Position numbers and translations under genes: made by a program
The notes under the pieces: model-generated
What the model saw: the letters and a program-made list of their open reading frames with translations, nothing else
Told to the model about the DNA's origin: nothing
Databases searched by the model: none
Shown here: one piece after another, positions 22,646-31,558 of the stretch
Position numbering within the stretch: position 1 is the stretch's first letter
How the letters are laid out: each line of letters starts with the position of its first letter
Assembly: GCA_026260175.1 (NCBI GenBank)
Contig: JAKCWW010003903.1
Span: 8,295 to 44,621, forward strand
Length of the DNA: 36,327 nucleotides
Direction: 5' to 3'
DNA from: Reticulitermes lucifugus
Taxonomy: Eukaryota > Arthropoda > Insecta > Blattodea > Rhinotermitidae

Positions 22646-22817
22646 ATTTATACCGTTGGCGCTATACCTGCAGTATGTCACACTGACAGCGTTGTAAAAT
22701 ACACAAAAGTAACAAACGCTCACATTCAAACATCAGCACACACACAGTCACGGACTGGAGTCCTACTGTTTTATGAATCAATAATTGACATTAAGCGTTA
22801 TCATTTCCTGGTTGCAG

Positions 22818-23025
22818 GTGGAGGACGTGCCACAGGTGGTCATGTCAGAGCAGGACTACAAGATCGTACAGGTGACGCCTAAGGATACCGAGAAGGTTCT
22901 GGAGCATTTACGAAAGTTCTTCTTCCTCGAAGAACCTCTCAACATCTGCATACAGCTGCTAGGTGAAAATGGGGACGAGGAATGCCATGAGCTGGAGGAG
23001 TATTGCGCGCAGACCATTCCAGAAG
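22818..23025 (+). CDS. aaNAT: Arylalkylamine N-acetyltransferase, first visible coding exon
   Basis: N-terminal part of an insect arylalkylamine (dopamine/serotonin/octopamine-type) N-acetyltransferase, a cytosolic GNAT enzyme that moves acetyl from acetyl-CoA to the amine in monoamine inactivation and cuticle sclerotisation. The exon opens after a pyrimidine-rich acceptor (ttgcag, AG at 22816-22817). It closes at donor gtatct (23026) after one base of a Gly codon. The likely start is ATG at 22842, with G at -3; from there the protein is 221 residues, the usual family length. Because the exon starts at an acceptor in open frame, an upstream coding or untranslated exon must exist, so the true N-terminus is uncertain. 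Residues 25-34 hold the family signature FFFLEEPLN. Glu31 (before Pro32) aligns by motif with the catalytic Glu of Drosophila Dat. Exon base composition is clearly more GC-rich than the surroundings. Confidence 0.9.
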
Positions 23026-23191
23026 GTATCTGAAAGTATTTCAGAAGGTACTAAACCAGGAGTTCCGAAAAAAAACTCGGGAAACCTACTTACGAATTGT
23101 AAGTCACACGATCATGCAATCCTACAGATCAAGCAACGTAAATTTTGTGCCTGTGCAAGCCGTTAAGGCATACAGGGGAGTACAGGTGTAG

Positions 23192-23335
23192 CGGCACTTT
23201 TTCTTAACCTCGGTACTTGATGGAGGCGAGTAGTCAACTACACGCCCCAGCCGCTGTACTGTCGGGAAAGGACTTCTGTACGCACTGAATAGGAGGCGAA
23301 GTAGGCCCCAGAGGCGGTCTGGACTTTCTGGAGAA
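23192..23335 (-). mobile_element. tRNA-derived SINE fragment, family A, in intron 1
   Basis: On the reverse strand the blocks GTCCAGACCGCCTCTGGGGCC, CGCCTCCTATTCAGTG, CCTTTCCCGAC and GTACCGAGGTTAAGAA match the family A body. The tRNA-like head is missing. Antisense to the host gene. Confidence 0.65.
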
Positions 23336-23609
23336 GAGAAAAACCTCTTTACTACGTATCAATTACTGTTAATTTTTCTATTTAATTTTTGTGAAGCTCA
23401 TGTTACAGTACAAACTCTTTATAGGTTAATGCGTCGGATCTAACCTCGAAGTGTCGCACCGCCGCCATGTTTGTAATTTTTGGTTTAAAAACAGTATTTC
23501 ATACATCATTTATGTTTATTCTCTACCTATTTATAATCTACCTCTGTACCAGAATTCACATGCTCATCTCCAATGGTTCATTAGTTTAAGATTCAAGTCT
23601 TTTGCGACG

Positions 23610-23834
23610 TTACGATCTGTCAACCGGTAAATAGATACAGACGTTCCGAAGGCTCATAATGCCTTCATATTCAGGGTCAAGTAATTCAAACAGTCCTAGG
23701 ACTGCTGGATCCTGAAGATGAAGGCACTGCGATACTTCAAAACGTCGATAAATATTTAGTAGTCGATATGGCGTAACATCTCTGAAGACTTGAGTCTTCA
23801 ACAACACCGTCATAAGAACTTCAGATCCGTTCAT
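23610..23834 (-). repeat. Interspersed repeat, 'FRDVTPxxLxxxYRRF' family
   Basis: Reverse-strand translation contains VFRDVTPYRLLNIYRRFEV, QCLHLQ and LRNVCIYLP. This is a pattern I recall as a common repeat-derived open frame in cockroach and termite genomes. Related copies lie at 7185-7260, 24587-24871 and 32558-32815. It is not a host gene. Confidence 0.55.
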
Positions 23835-24039
23835 TAGCTGTCGCCATTAAACCGAAAAGTTAAAAGGAAAAAACTTTCGCACGAACATCATGTCTTATTT
23901 TACATCCTGCGAAAGAAGAACCACTAAAAATTAATATTTTCTAATATCTATAATCATATATTATGTTATTACCTTAAGTGTCGCTCCCACCTAAAATGTT
24001 CGTGCGTTTGTCATGTTTGTATTACTCACTGTTAAAAAT

Positions 24040-24200
24040 TAAAACGTCGTGTCCATTAATGGCATAACTTTCATACAAAATTTGGTTCATATCGGTCCGT
24101 TGGTTCAGCACTGGAGAGGGGTACAGGCACACAGACAGTGTGATCATCTCATAAGCCAGCTTTCGTTCCATAAAGAAAGGAAAGCAAACTACAAATCACA
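24040..24200. repeat. Retroelement-like tail, copy 1, intron 1
   Basis: Shares the ordered blocks TCGGTCCGTTGGTTCA, a GGGG...CACACAGAC segment, TGATCATCTCATAAGCC and AAAGAAAGGAAAGC with the sequence at 25690-25835. Class not identified. Confidence 0.5.
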
Positions 24201-24586
24201 CAAACTGGGGCCGACAACTGCGCCGTACCACTCTCTGTGACGTAACTACGAGGCACTAAATTCGTCAACGTCATTCCTGCTTTACTCTCGCCAGTGTGGA
24301 TACGCTTCTTCTCCCAACTGCTTTGATTGTCGTGCTGTTGACGTCAGGGGAGTCTGGCTTACTACAGTGAAATGTGTTTTAAGCGAGGGAAATACGTAAC
24401 TGGAAGTAACAGTAATAATAATGACATTATTGAATGCGAAATTAATAACACAGCGTTAAAATAAACTCCCATTAACTCGGGACAAAACGACCCTCTCTTC
24501 CCGCTGTCCGTAGCTGTGATTGGCCAACACCTTCAAACCGTCCTACGTAACGGACAATTCTTCCTCCGTATCACGTCATCGTCCGC

Positions 24587-24871
24587 TTAAACCAAGTCAC
24601 TCAACCTCAAGATGCAGGCAGTATATTCCTCCGAAACGTCGGAACATGTGCTACACGGTGCAGAAACCCAAAAGGAGGTCATTATTTGATGGACAACCGC
24701 CGTGAAAACCCAAAAAGTTGTATGTTTACACAAGTTTAGAGTGGCTGTTCGACCAAGAACAAGAGCAAACGTGGAGTTTAACCACCAGGCTTTTTTAAAG
24801 GACATAAAAATATGTGACACAATGAAGAGGGCGATAGGTGAGCTGTGGATGTAAAGGATCTGGGAGTGCAT
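24587..24871 (-). repeat. Interspersed repeat related to 23610-23834
   Basis: Reverse strand encodes FWVFTAVVHQIM and SDVSEEYTACI. The + strand has GGCAGTATATTCCTCCGAAA and CCGCCGTGAAAACC, the latter also at 7238-7252 (CCGCCGTGAGAAAC). It includes a CTCAAGA...GAAAC motif at 24606-24637. Confidence 0.5.
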
Positions 24872-25170
24872 CGAAGGTGGACTGGTATGTTTTACGTGTC
24901 ATGGTACTGTAAATTTGTAAATATTCATCACATTACTAACAAAAGACAACAAAATCAATTGTTAGCACCTATTAATGTAGCTTATATAGAAAGCAACGAA
25001 TAAATCTTAAATCCTACAGCAGTCCCATTTAAAAGTTAAATATCAGTATTCTTTCACGGACATCCTGTAAGGTAACGAGGAGTAACGAGGAGTTTCGAGG
25101 AGAATTTAAAGCTGTTTAATTTAAGTACTCGGTACGAAACCTGTGTACATAGATTTTTCGCATATAACCC

Positions 25171-25430
25171 CGTTTCAATCATGGCCACGTATGTAACTGT
25201 CGCCTTACAATCGACATCACCAACGTTTCAATCATGGCCATGTATGTAACTGTCGCCTTACAAACGACATCACCAACGTTTCAATCATGGCCATGTATGT
25301 AACTGTCGCCTTACAAACGACATCACCAACGTTTCAATCATGGCCATGTATGTAACTGTCGCCTTACAAACGACATCACCAACGTTTCAATCATGGCCAT
25401 GTATGTAACTGTCGCCTTACAAACGACATT
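25171..25430. repeat. 53-bp minisatellite in intron 1
   Basis: Nearly five head-to-tail copies of a 53-bp unit beginning CGTTTCAATCATGGCCATGT (starts 25171, 25224, 25277, 25330, 25383). Copies 2-5 are almost identical; copy 1 differs at a couple of sites (CACGT, AATCGAC). Such homogeneity implies recent expansion. Confidence 0.97.
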
Positions 25431-25689
25431 TCCTACGTCAGGTGTGTAAGTACGTGTATATTTATGATCTAGCTTTGTACAGATTCTCTCAAGTGATGCG
25501 TTATCGGCACCAAACCGAAATCTAAAATTGTTTTCCACGGCTGCAATCTTTTTATTTTACATTCAATAAAAATATTAGCTGAAGAATAGTGCATATTTTC
25601 CCAAAATAAATTACAACAGATTACTTCAGGACCATAAAGTAAGTGACACTATCGAATCAACAGTTCGTGCTTCCGTCGTGTAAAGTACG

Positions 25690-25835
25690 GCGCTGGGTTG
25701 CCTCCAATGGCGCAGTGTTTGTGAGAATCGGTCAAATGGTTCAAAAGCTACAATGGGGGCCCCCGCACGCACAGACAACATGATGATCTCGTAAGCCTAC
25801 CTTTTACACTTTTAAGGAAAGAAGTCAAGCTAAAA
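25690..25835. repeat. Retroelement-like tail, copy 2, intron 1
   Basis: ATCGGTCAAATGGTTCAAAA, GGGGGCCCCCGCACGCACAG, TGATGATCTCGTAAGCCTAC and AAGGAAAGAAGTCAAGC match copy 1 at 24040-24200. It ends about 80 bp before the exon 2 acceptor. Confidence 0.5.
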
Positions 25836-25914
25836 TTGTGAGGGATATTACTAGCATTTCAACAATAAACGAGCAATATCTTGAAGTCATTACAGCAGCC
25901 GCTCATTACCGCAG

Positions 25915-26194
25915 GTCTGTCACTGATGGCCGTGTCCGCGAGCGGAAGAGTGATCGGGGTGGTACTGAACGGGTCGCACGAGCCAGGTCATCTGGAGGAG
26001 ATGGAGAGATGTGCGGATACGTGTCCAAACCCTCGGTTCCGCAAGATCTTGCAGCTGCTGGCTGCAGTGGAACGCGGCTCGGATGTATTCGGCAAGTTCC
26101 CCGACGTTGACAGACTCGTCGAGGTGCGAATATTGTCCGTGGACTCCGCATTGCGAGGCCGTGGCATCGCCAAAGTACTCCTCGAAAAGTCAAA
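25915..26194 (+). CDS. aaNAT: Arylalkylamine N-acetyltransferase, middle exon (GNAT core)
   Basis: This exon carries the GNAT core, residues 62-155. The acceptor is ccgcag (25909-25914); the exon's first two bases complete the Gly codon split from exon 1, giving a typical PEG-LSLMAV junction. Visible features are beta strands with VIGVVLNG (residues 74-81) and the acetyl-CoA pyrophosphate-binding loop RGRGIA (142-147), matching the motif (Q/R)xxGx(G/A). The donor is placed at gtcagt (26195), which splits a Lys codon AA|A and gives EKSK-ELAKQ, the expected family sequence. A second GT at 26199 would break the frame into exon 3 unless an alternative acceptor is used. Without splicing, the frame runs into a stop at 26202. 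Length and phase agree with the neighbouring exons. Confidence 0.93.
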
Positions 26195-26704
26195 GTCAGT
26201 ATGAGTGAAGTCTGAACTGCTTTTCTTTCTTTTAGTTCCCTCCTTTTATCCTTGTTTTTTTTTCTTTCCTTTAGATATCTCTGTCCTGTTCTTTGCTTTT
26301 TCTTTTCTTCTATCTTTCGTTTAGACCTTTCTGTCTCAGTTTTTTCTTCTATGTCTTTGTTAGTCTAGACTCAGATTAGGCCTTATTTTTCTTTATGCCT
26401 CCGGTCCATTGGTTTTAATTAGTTTCTTTATGTCCTACTCGGTTTTTACCTGTTTCCTGCAAAGGTTTGTTTCGCTTGTACTTTTTGTTGCCTGTAGCTC
26501 CCTTTATTATTCATTCCTTTAGGTATGATTTTTGTTTGTTTTTTGTTTGTTTCTTTGCTTGTCGACCCCATTCTCTCTTTCTTTAGACTTTCCTTTTGTT
26601 TTAGGTATTTAATTTTTTTTTGTTTTTTCTGCCCATTGGATCTAGATTTTTCGCTCTCTCTCTCTCTCTTCATTCCCTTCCTCATGCTTTCTTTCACATT
26701 GCAG
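26195..26704 (+). other. Intron 2 of the acetyltransferase gene, pyrimidine-rich
   Basis: A 510-base phase-2 intron, gtcagt...ttgcag. Nearly its whole length is T/C-rich on the coding strand, with repeated ttctttc blocks and a (CT)n run around 26655-26670 just ahead of the acceptor. The reverse strand is accordingly open for about 80 codons as Lys/Arg/Glu-rich low-complexity sequence, which is a composition artefact rather than a gene. Confidence 0.8.
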
Positions 26705-26906
26705 AGAGCTGGCCAAACAACACGAATACCCTCTAATTCGGATTGACTGTACCAGCCACTTCTCAGCTCTTGCAGTCGCCAGGCTTGGATTTGAGTGCGT
26801 GTTCAAGATGCCATACGAGGACTATCGTCGGAACGGGGAGCCTGTCTTCCACCCAGAACCACCTCACAAAGAGGTTACTACCTACGTACGGAGACTTCGA
26901 CCCTAA
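26705..26906 (+). CDS. aaNAT: Arylalkylamine N-acetyltransferase, terminal coding exon
   Basis: C-terminal part of the acetyltransferase, residues 155-221, ending at TAA 26904-26906. The acceptor is attgcag (26698-26704), preceded by a very strong CT tract. Its first base finishes the Lys codon begun in exon 2. The segment IRIDCTSHFSALAV (166-179) contains the family's hydroxyl-bearing active-site motif; Thr171 and Ser175 have the spacing of Ser182/Ser186 in Drosophila Dat. It is followed by LGFECVF, by MPYEDY, and by an intact terminus with the family-typical GEPVFHPEPPHK. There is no frameshift or premature stop, so the gene looks functional. Assignment to the insect aaNAT family is strong; the exact subtype (dopamine, serotonin or polyamine preference) cannot be told from sequence alone. 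Confidence 0.93.
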
Positions 26907-27176
26907 ACAAGGAGGCTATAGACTTTCCCAGGGTTCTGTGGAACTACATTTCGCAGAGGGAACCTACCGAGTAGTCGTTCTTCTCGATACCCACCGTGTT
27001 AAACCCTGTGACTTTTATGCAGAGCACGTTACGAAATTTAGGACGTGTTCGTTCATTGACAATTTCAGATGTAAACTACGTATATAATTTGTTTGCCAGA
27101 ACTAATTGTAAGGATTTTTCAATTACATCCAAAACCTAATATTTCTTACAGCGCACTTTATTCAGCCTACGGAAGA

Positions 27177-27306
27177 AATAAAAAGTATCGCATTAGTTTC
27201 TTTAGAGAAGCTACCAGTAAGAATCTTAGTTTACACTGTATTATGAATGGGCCGCTGAGCCCTAAAACTAACTTTAAAGTTAATTACAGATTATTCCTTA
27301 AATAAA
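27177..27306 (+). promoter_or_regulatory. Candidate polyadenylation signals of the acetyltransferase gene
   Basis: Two AATAAA hexamers, at 27177-27182 and 27301-27306, lie 271 and 395 bases after the stop codon at 26904-26906. Together they suggest a 3' UTR of about 0.3-0.4 kb. No other strong signal lies between the stop and the SINE at 27424. Placement is by motif only. Confidence 0.5.
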
Positions 27307-27423
27307 TATAAGAAGTCTCTCCCTCCAATGTCCCTTACGCTCTCCTGTGTCTCTGTAACTTAAACAACACAAATTAATAGCTCGTTATTGCAAGCCAAGA
27401 TTTACAAAAAGCATTAAGTAAGA

Positions 27424-27725
27424 GTCGGGATGACTCAGTAGGAATAGGGGCTAGGCTACGGACCGAAAGACAGAGATTCGAAGTTCGATTCCCTTCAGGA
27501 GTAAACAATTGTCCCTTTCTGTAAAAGGTCCAGACCGGCTCTGAGGCTCAAGCAAGCCTCCTATTCAGTGGGTAACGGTAGCTTTTCGCAGGGAGTAAAA
27601 CGACCGGTGCCTGAAGCTGACCACTTACTTCCCCTTAGTGCCGAGTTTAAGAACGCATGGAGCCATACCTTCACTCCCCATACGCCTTCGTGGCGTTGTG
27701 CTTAATTGAGCACAGGTGCAAGGTT
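27424..27725 (+). mobile_element. tRNA-derived SINE, family A (best preserved)
   Basis: The tRNA-like head contains GACTCAGTAGG with TAGGGGCTAGGCTAC, and B-box AGTTCGATTCCC (27482-27493). The body has GTCCAGACCGGCTCTGAGGC, GCCTCCTATTCAGTGGGTA and GTGCCGAGTTTAAGAA. The terminus is CCTTCGTGGCGTTGTGCTTAA. Lies just 3' of the acetyltransferase gene. Confidence 0.75.
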
Positions 27726-27849
27726 TTAAGTCTATGGCCTATTACTCTGTAAGATAATATTTTGTAACAATACATGTACTTGTACCCTAGTATGATTAGT
27801 GTTTTGTTGGGTTGGGATGGTTTGGGTTTGGTATCTTATTGTTTGGTAG

Positions 27850-28095
27850 AATATGCACGCATTCTACGGCCGCTCGTTTACCGGGATTGTGGGTTCGAAT
27901 CTCGCCTAGGGCATGGATATCTGTCTCTTGTGAGTGTTGTGTGTTGTCAGGTAGAGGTCTCTGCGACGAGCTGGTCCCTCGTCCAGAGGAGTCGTACCGA
28001 GTGTGGTGTGTCTAAAAAGTGTGTGATCGTGAAGCCTAAAAAAATGAGGCGGCCTAGGCCCCTAAGGGGCTGTCGAGCCATTGGAAAAAAAATGC
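27850..28095 (+). mobile_element. tRNA-derived SINE, family B
   Basis: The head ACGCATTCTACGGCCGCTCG contains an A-box-like region, and the B-box is GGTTCGAATCTC (27892-27903). A G/T-rich body and a hairpin-like GGCCTAGGCCCCTAAGGGGC follow before an A-rich end (28083-28090). It differs from family A in both head and tail. Confidence 0.65.
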
Positions 28096-28109
28096 ATGCA
28101 TTAAGTCGA

Positions 28110-28546
28110 AAGAATTAAGTAAATTAAAATCGTGTATGTATAGGCAGTCGGTGCGTTTCTGTTCCACAGCTCATGAGTACTGCTTCCACAAGGACACGCA
28201 GTTGCTGGCAACTGTCAGGCCACGGGGCATTACGGAACCTTTCGGACAAGACACGAAGTGGCTGGGCGACAGCCACTGTGGCCGAACAGTGGTTTTCCCT
28301 GCCAGCGGCTGCGACACTTCCTTGTGGCTGGGCCACTGGTGTAACGCAGTCTTATGAGAGCGTTCACGCGAGCCACAGTAGTGCCCAAAATGAATACAAG
28401 CCATGTGTGTGATGTGGAAAATTCGTCGTAGAAATTTAGGCGTGGCCTGTGACGTCAGACCTACGCGTGTCCTGCCAAGCCACTTGCGTGTGTATACCTG
28501 GGTCACCAGTGGCCTGTGTGAAAAAAGCGTTGCTGATTAACGAACC
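28110..28546. other. GC-rich patch of unknown nature
   Basis: 28140-28345 is markedly richer in G+C than its surroundings and open in several frames on both strands (up to 111 codons). It contains repeated GGCCAC/GTGGCC-type words. It could be another element or an unrecognised exon; no splice-supported frame could be drawn. Confidence 0.4.
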
Positions 28547-28554
28547 GTCTAGAT

Positions 28555-29001
28555 CAGTGCTTTTCAAACTTTTTCGTCTGTGGAACCCCTTTCCAGACTG
28601 AAATATTTCACGGAACCTCACCCCTCTTTTTGATTTGGCAATATAGGCAAAGTAGATGAAAAATGGAATGTAGACCGTAGGTTCTTCTCTCTTTCTTTTT
28701 GTTTTTTACTTGTAGGCCAATAAACGAACAATAAAAGTCACTGTTGGTTTAATCACTCAATAAAACAGTACAAATCATTGTGTGTTACTTTCTCAGCGTG
28801 ACCGATGAGGCTGTTTTGATGAACACATCAATTTGATATCTGGTATAATGGGCGACAGCTGCAATCTGAAATCTGTAGAAGTAAGTCGATAAAAATAACT
28901 ACAACATAAAAAAAGTCCAAGGTTTTATCAGCGTTTCGCGGAACCCTTAGCATGCTTTCGCGGAACTCCAGGATTCCGAGGAACCCATTTTGAAAGCACT
29001 G
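28555..29001. mobile_element. Non-autonomous hAT-type element
   Basis: A 447-bp element with terminal inverted repeats CAGTGCTTTTCAAA and, at the other end, TTTTGAAAGCACTG. It is flanked by 8-bp target sites GTCTAGAT (28547-28554) and GTCTAGAC (29002-29009), 7 of 8 identical. Sub-terminal blocks rich in GGAACC occur at both ends in inverted orientation. No coding capacity. Class by terminus and duplication length. Confidence 0.85.
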
Positions 29002-29009
29002 GTCTAGAC

Positions 29010-29593
29010 CATTGATGAGCAACCTTGTGGGCACGAGGACCAAATCAAGAGAAAAAATGTTTGCGGGCCACATTATAAATAATACCTTTACTTTTCACTT
29101 ACGTATCATTAACAACAATACCCTGTCGTCAATAGTCCCACTACTGGGGCGGTAAAACCTATCTGAAATTAATCTTTAAAAATTCTGAATTAATCGTACA
29201 ACATTTGAAACTAATCTAACCTAATTAGTCCTTACTTTGCTCTAATTTCTAACAAATCATGAGTAAAATGAACTGCGCACACATAAATACTTTTATTTGC
29301 CTTCCATTTTTCCTTTCTTTTGCGCTTGTTTATTCAATCTTCACTACTGTTCAAGAAAAAAGCACTACAAGAAGCAAACTGATAATGCTTATTAGTCAAT
29401 AAAGTGTTAATATTTGGAGATACTGAGAAATTGCAACGCGAAGACAGCACTATAATGATCAAAAAGCACGAAACGTACGAGTATGTTGTATTATCAGTAA
29501 CACGGCAAGTTTCGCACATTTTTGTTTCGTTTCCTGCAATTGGATCTCGGGCCGTATTGTAAAGGTAGAAGGATCGCATTTTCCTCATCGCTC
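29010..29593. mobile_element. Second hAT-like element abutting the first
   Basis: Begins CATTGATGAGCAACC directly after GTCTAGAC (29002-29009) and ends with GAGCGATGAGG (read on the reverse strand) directly before another GTCTAGAC (29594-29601). The termini share the core GATGAG, and the 8-bp direct flanks are identical, which fits a hAT insertion at the same palindromic target. Two GGGCC(A/G) blocks lie inside, around 29066 and 29550. The inverted repeats are weak, so this is less certain than the neighbour. Confidence 0.5.
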
Positions 29594-29601
29594 GTCTAGA
29601 C

Positions 29602-31499
29602 AAAGCCTGTCTCCAATTCATTACACACATTATGTTAATAAAGTAATTTCATGCCAAAGAAATGAAGATGCTCAATACATCAATGAAGAAGTCCTTGACG
29701 GCCTACGGAGATTTTACAGATCTTCAAAACAAAATATCCCAGTCAATTTTAAATATTCTGCTAATATATTATATATATATATATTGCTGCTAATACATTT
29801 TAAATTAACAAATACACTTTACTCAAATACAGTTTATAATCATCAAGGTGGTGGGAAATTCACCAATTGTAAATACTAATGATGTTCACGTGCGCCATAG
29901 TCAGTCGCCAGTTGAGTTACCTGGATTCCACAAAATGTGCAGATGTTGTGACCTTTCATGCAGTCTACTGTTTCAGTACTGCTGGGTAAGCATAATACAG
30001 TGCAGTGTTTGGGTTTCAGCTCAGAGCACAAAAACACGTGTTTATGAAACTGCTTCTTATGGGCATATTTAAAACTCCTGTTGTGAATAAAGTTTTCCAA
30101 ATCTTCATTAACAAACTGATCTGACGATATATTAGATACACGGTTTGTGAGCAGTAGACACTGAAGGAGTTTCGTGGCCGTCAAATGGGGCCAACGTTGC
30201 AACCAAAGATCTCCGAAACGAAGATGATTTTGGGAAAACTACAAGAAACTCTAGGACTCCAAGAGTTATCTACAATGCACCCATAGAAGGAAAGTAATTT
30301 TTTACTCTCTATAGATCTACTTCTAGGACACTGAGCACAACTATTACAACGCAGGTAAAACAAATCTGGTTGCTAGAAAATAGGCTGTTTAGCACGACGC
30401 CCATAAACAAACATAAATCAACCGTTTTATTCTGTCCGATACGATGGCAGGGTTAACGTTGTAGCATAAATTCCACATCTTTTGCAACTTTGGCCACAAA
30501 AATTCATTTCTGTCGGCATCAAGTAGACAGTAGCTTTTAAACAACTGGTTGTAGACCTACACCTCCGCAGGTACCTTGTAATTTAGATTTGTTTATGTTT
30601 AGAATAATGACATTTAATGAAACCGAAATACCGTGACAGGTTAGGGGTTGTGATGCAATTATGTGATGGTTAAGTGTAAATAAACCCTGGATTCAGACAC
30701 GGCTGTAATGATCACTGTATTGTAAAACTGTTCCTATGTAACCTCTTCTTATTTTTATTTATTAATTTGTATGCGCATATCTGTATATATACAGATTACA
30801 GGATCCGAGTCGGACCCTGTAATCGATATAAATACAGAAGATGCAGTCACTTTCTGATGTACTCAGCAGTATTATTACACACCAATCGATCGTAAAAGTA
30901 CAAAATACTAAACGTATGTATTGTAAAGGCGGCAACACTGGATACCCTCTGGTAGCCGTATTTGTTAAAACGGCATTCTTATCCGATATTCCAGGCTAAG
31001 TTATCATTTATTTAACTAAAATCTCTTCTACTCACCAATATAGGTATCCACGCATGGTTTCACTACACAATTGAAAGTTGTGGTATTAAACAGTCGTCAG
31101 AAAATGTAACACTTAGTAAGAGTGCATCCTCGAACCACGACACATAAATACGCGTTCTACGTACACTGTTAGGCTACTTTTGGAAGGGGGATGTGTTCAT
31201 TCTGCTGTCATTTGTTGCCACAGTTCGTCACTGCTACCACTTAGTCTCAATGAATCTCACGTGGTGCACTCTGCCGACAAATTAAAGCGACCTTTATTCC
31301 TGTGACATAACAATATCAACACATACAAAACTCGATGTCGGTTTATGTGTGTTTATATAGTATACGCCCATGTACTAGTTCTTGTCTGAAACTCGGGAAC
31401 GGGCGATCCTGTTTACTCATAACATAGTTATTTAACTGACGCCCTATTTCTCTTAAGGAATTAATATTACTTATTCAAGAAATATGTGAAATTAAAATA
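29602..31499. other. Unassigned stretch
   Basis: Reverse-strand frames 30363-30181 and 30202-29876 overlap slightly and contain Cys/His pairs (SCAQC, CTFCG), so they might be parts of a decayed transposase, but I cannot name a family. An (AT)n run lies near 29763-29783. Confidence 0.45.
30794..30824. repeat. 31-bp near-perfect palindrome
   Basis: GATTACAGGATCCGA (30794-30808) is followed after one base by TCGGACCCTGTAATC (30810-30824), a 15-bp stem with one mismatch. It is preceded by the palindromic CTGTATATATACAG. Confidence 0.85.
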
Positions 31500-31558
31500 C
31501 AGCATTGGAAAAGGTATACATAGGTCCCCTAAAAACTTTTGCAGTTTGGGAACCACTG
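31500..31558. mobile_element. Possible hAT right-end fragment
   Basis: The sequence around 31525-31558 ends in AGTTTGGGAACCACTG, the reverse complement of a common hAT terminus (CAGTGGTTCCCAAACT). No matching left end or target duplication was found upstream, so this is probably a truncated remnant. Confidence 0.4.

Larger units (their letters stand above)
23026..25914 (+). other. Intron 1 of the acetyltransferase gene
   Basis: A 2.9-kb phase-1 intron, gtatct...ccgcag. It holds a reverse-strand SINE (23192-23335), a degenerate interspersed repeat (23610-23834), two copies of a retroelement-like tail (24040-24200, 25690-25835), another degenerate repeat (24587-24871) and a 53-bp tandem repeat (25171-25430). 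No additional exon is needed: the reading frame closes exactly when 23025 is joined to 25915. Confidence 0.85.

Noticed and set aside
25171..25430. CRISPR-like array
   Set aside because: The whole 53-bp unit repeats without unique spacers, and the context is eukaryotic.
25338..25538. Reverse-strand frame across the minisatellite
   Set aside because: It is a by-product of the 53-bp repeat, with no domain.
25838..26208. Other frames overlapping acetyltransferase exon 2 on both strands
   Set aside because: Shadows of the real GNAT frame; only the frame through 25917 joins exons 1 and 3 and carries the acetyl-CoA motif.
26446..26697. 83-codon Lys/Arg/Glu-rich frame on the reverse strand
   Set aside because: It lies wholly inside the pyrimidine-rich intron 2; the composition alone keeps stops away.
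27850..27915. Possible tRNA gene (GGTTCGAATCTC)
   Set aside because: Followed by a SINE-like body and A-rich end, and acceptor and anticodon stems do not pair.
29876..30363. Reverse-strand Cys/His-containing frames as a zinc-finger gene
   Set aside because: Cys pairs are too few and irregular, and no family could be named; left as unassigned.
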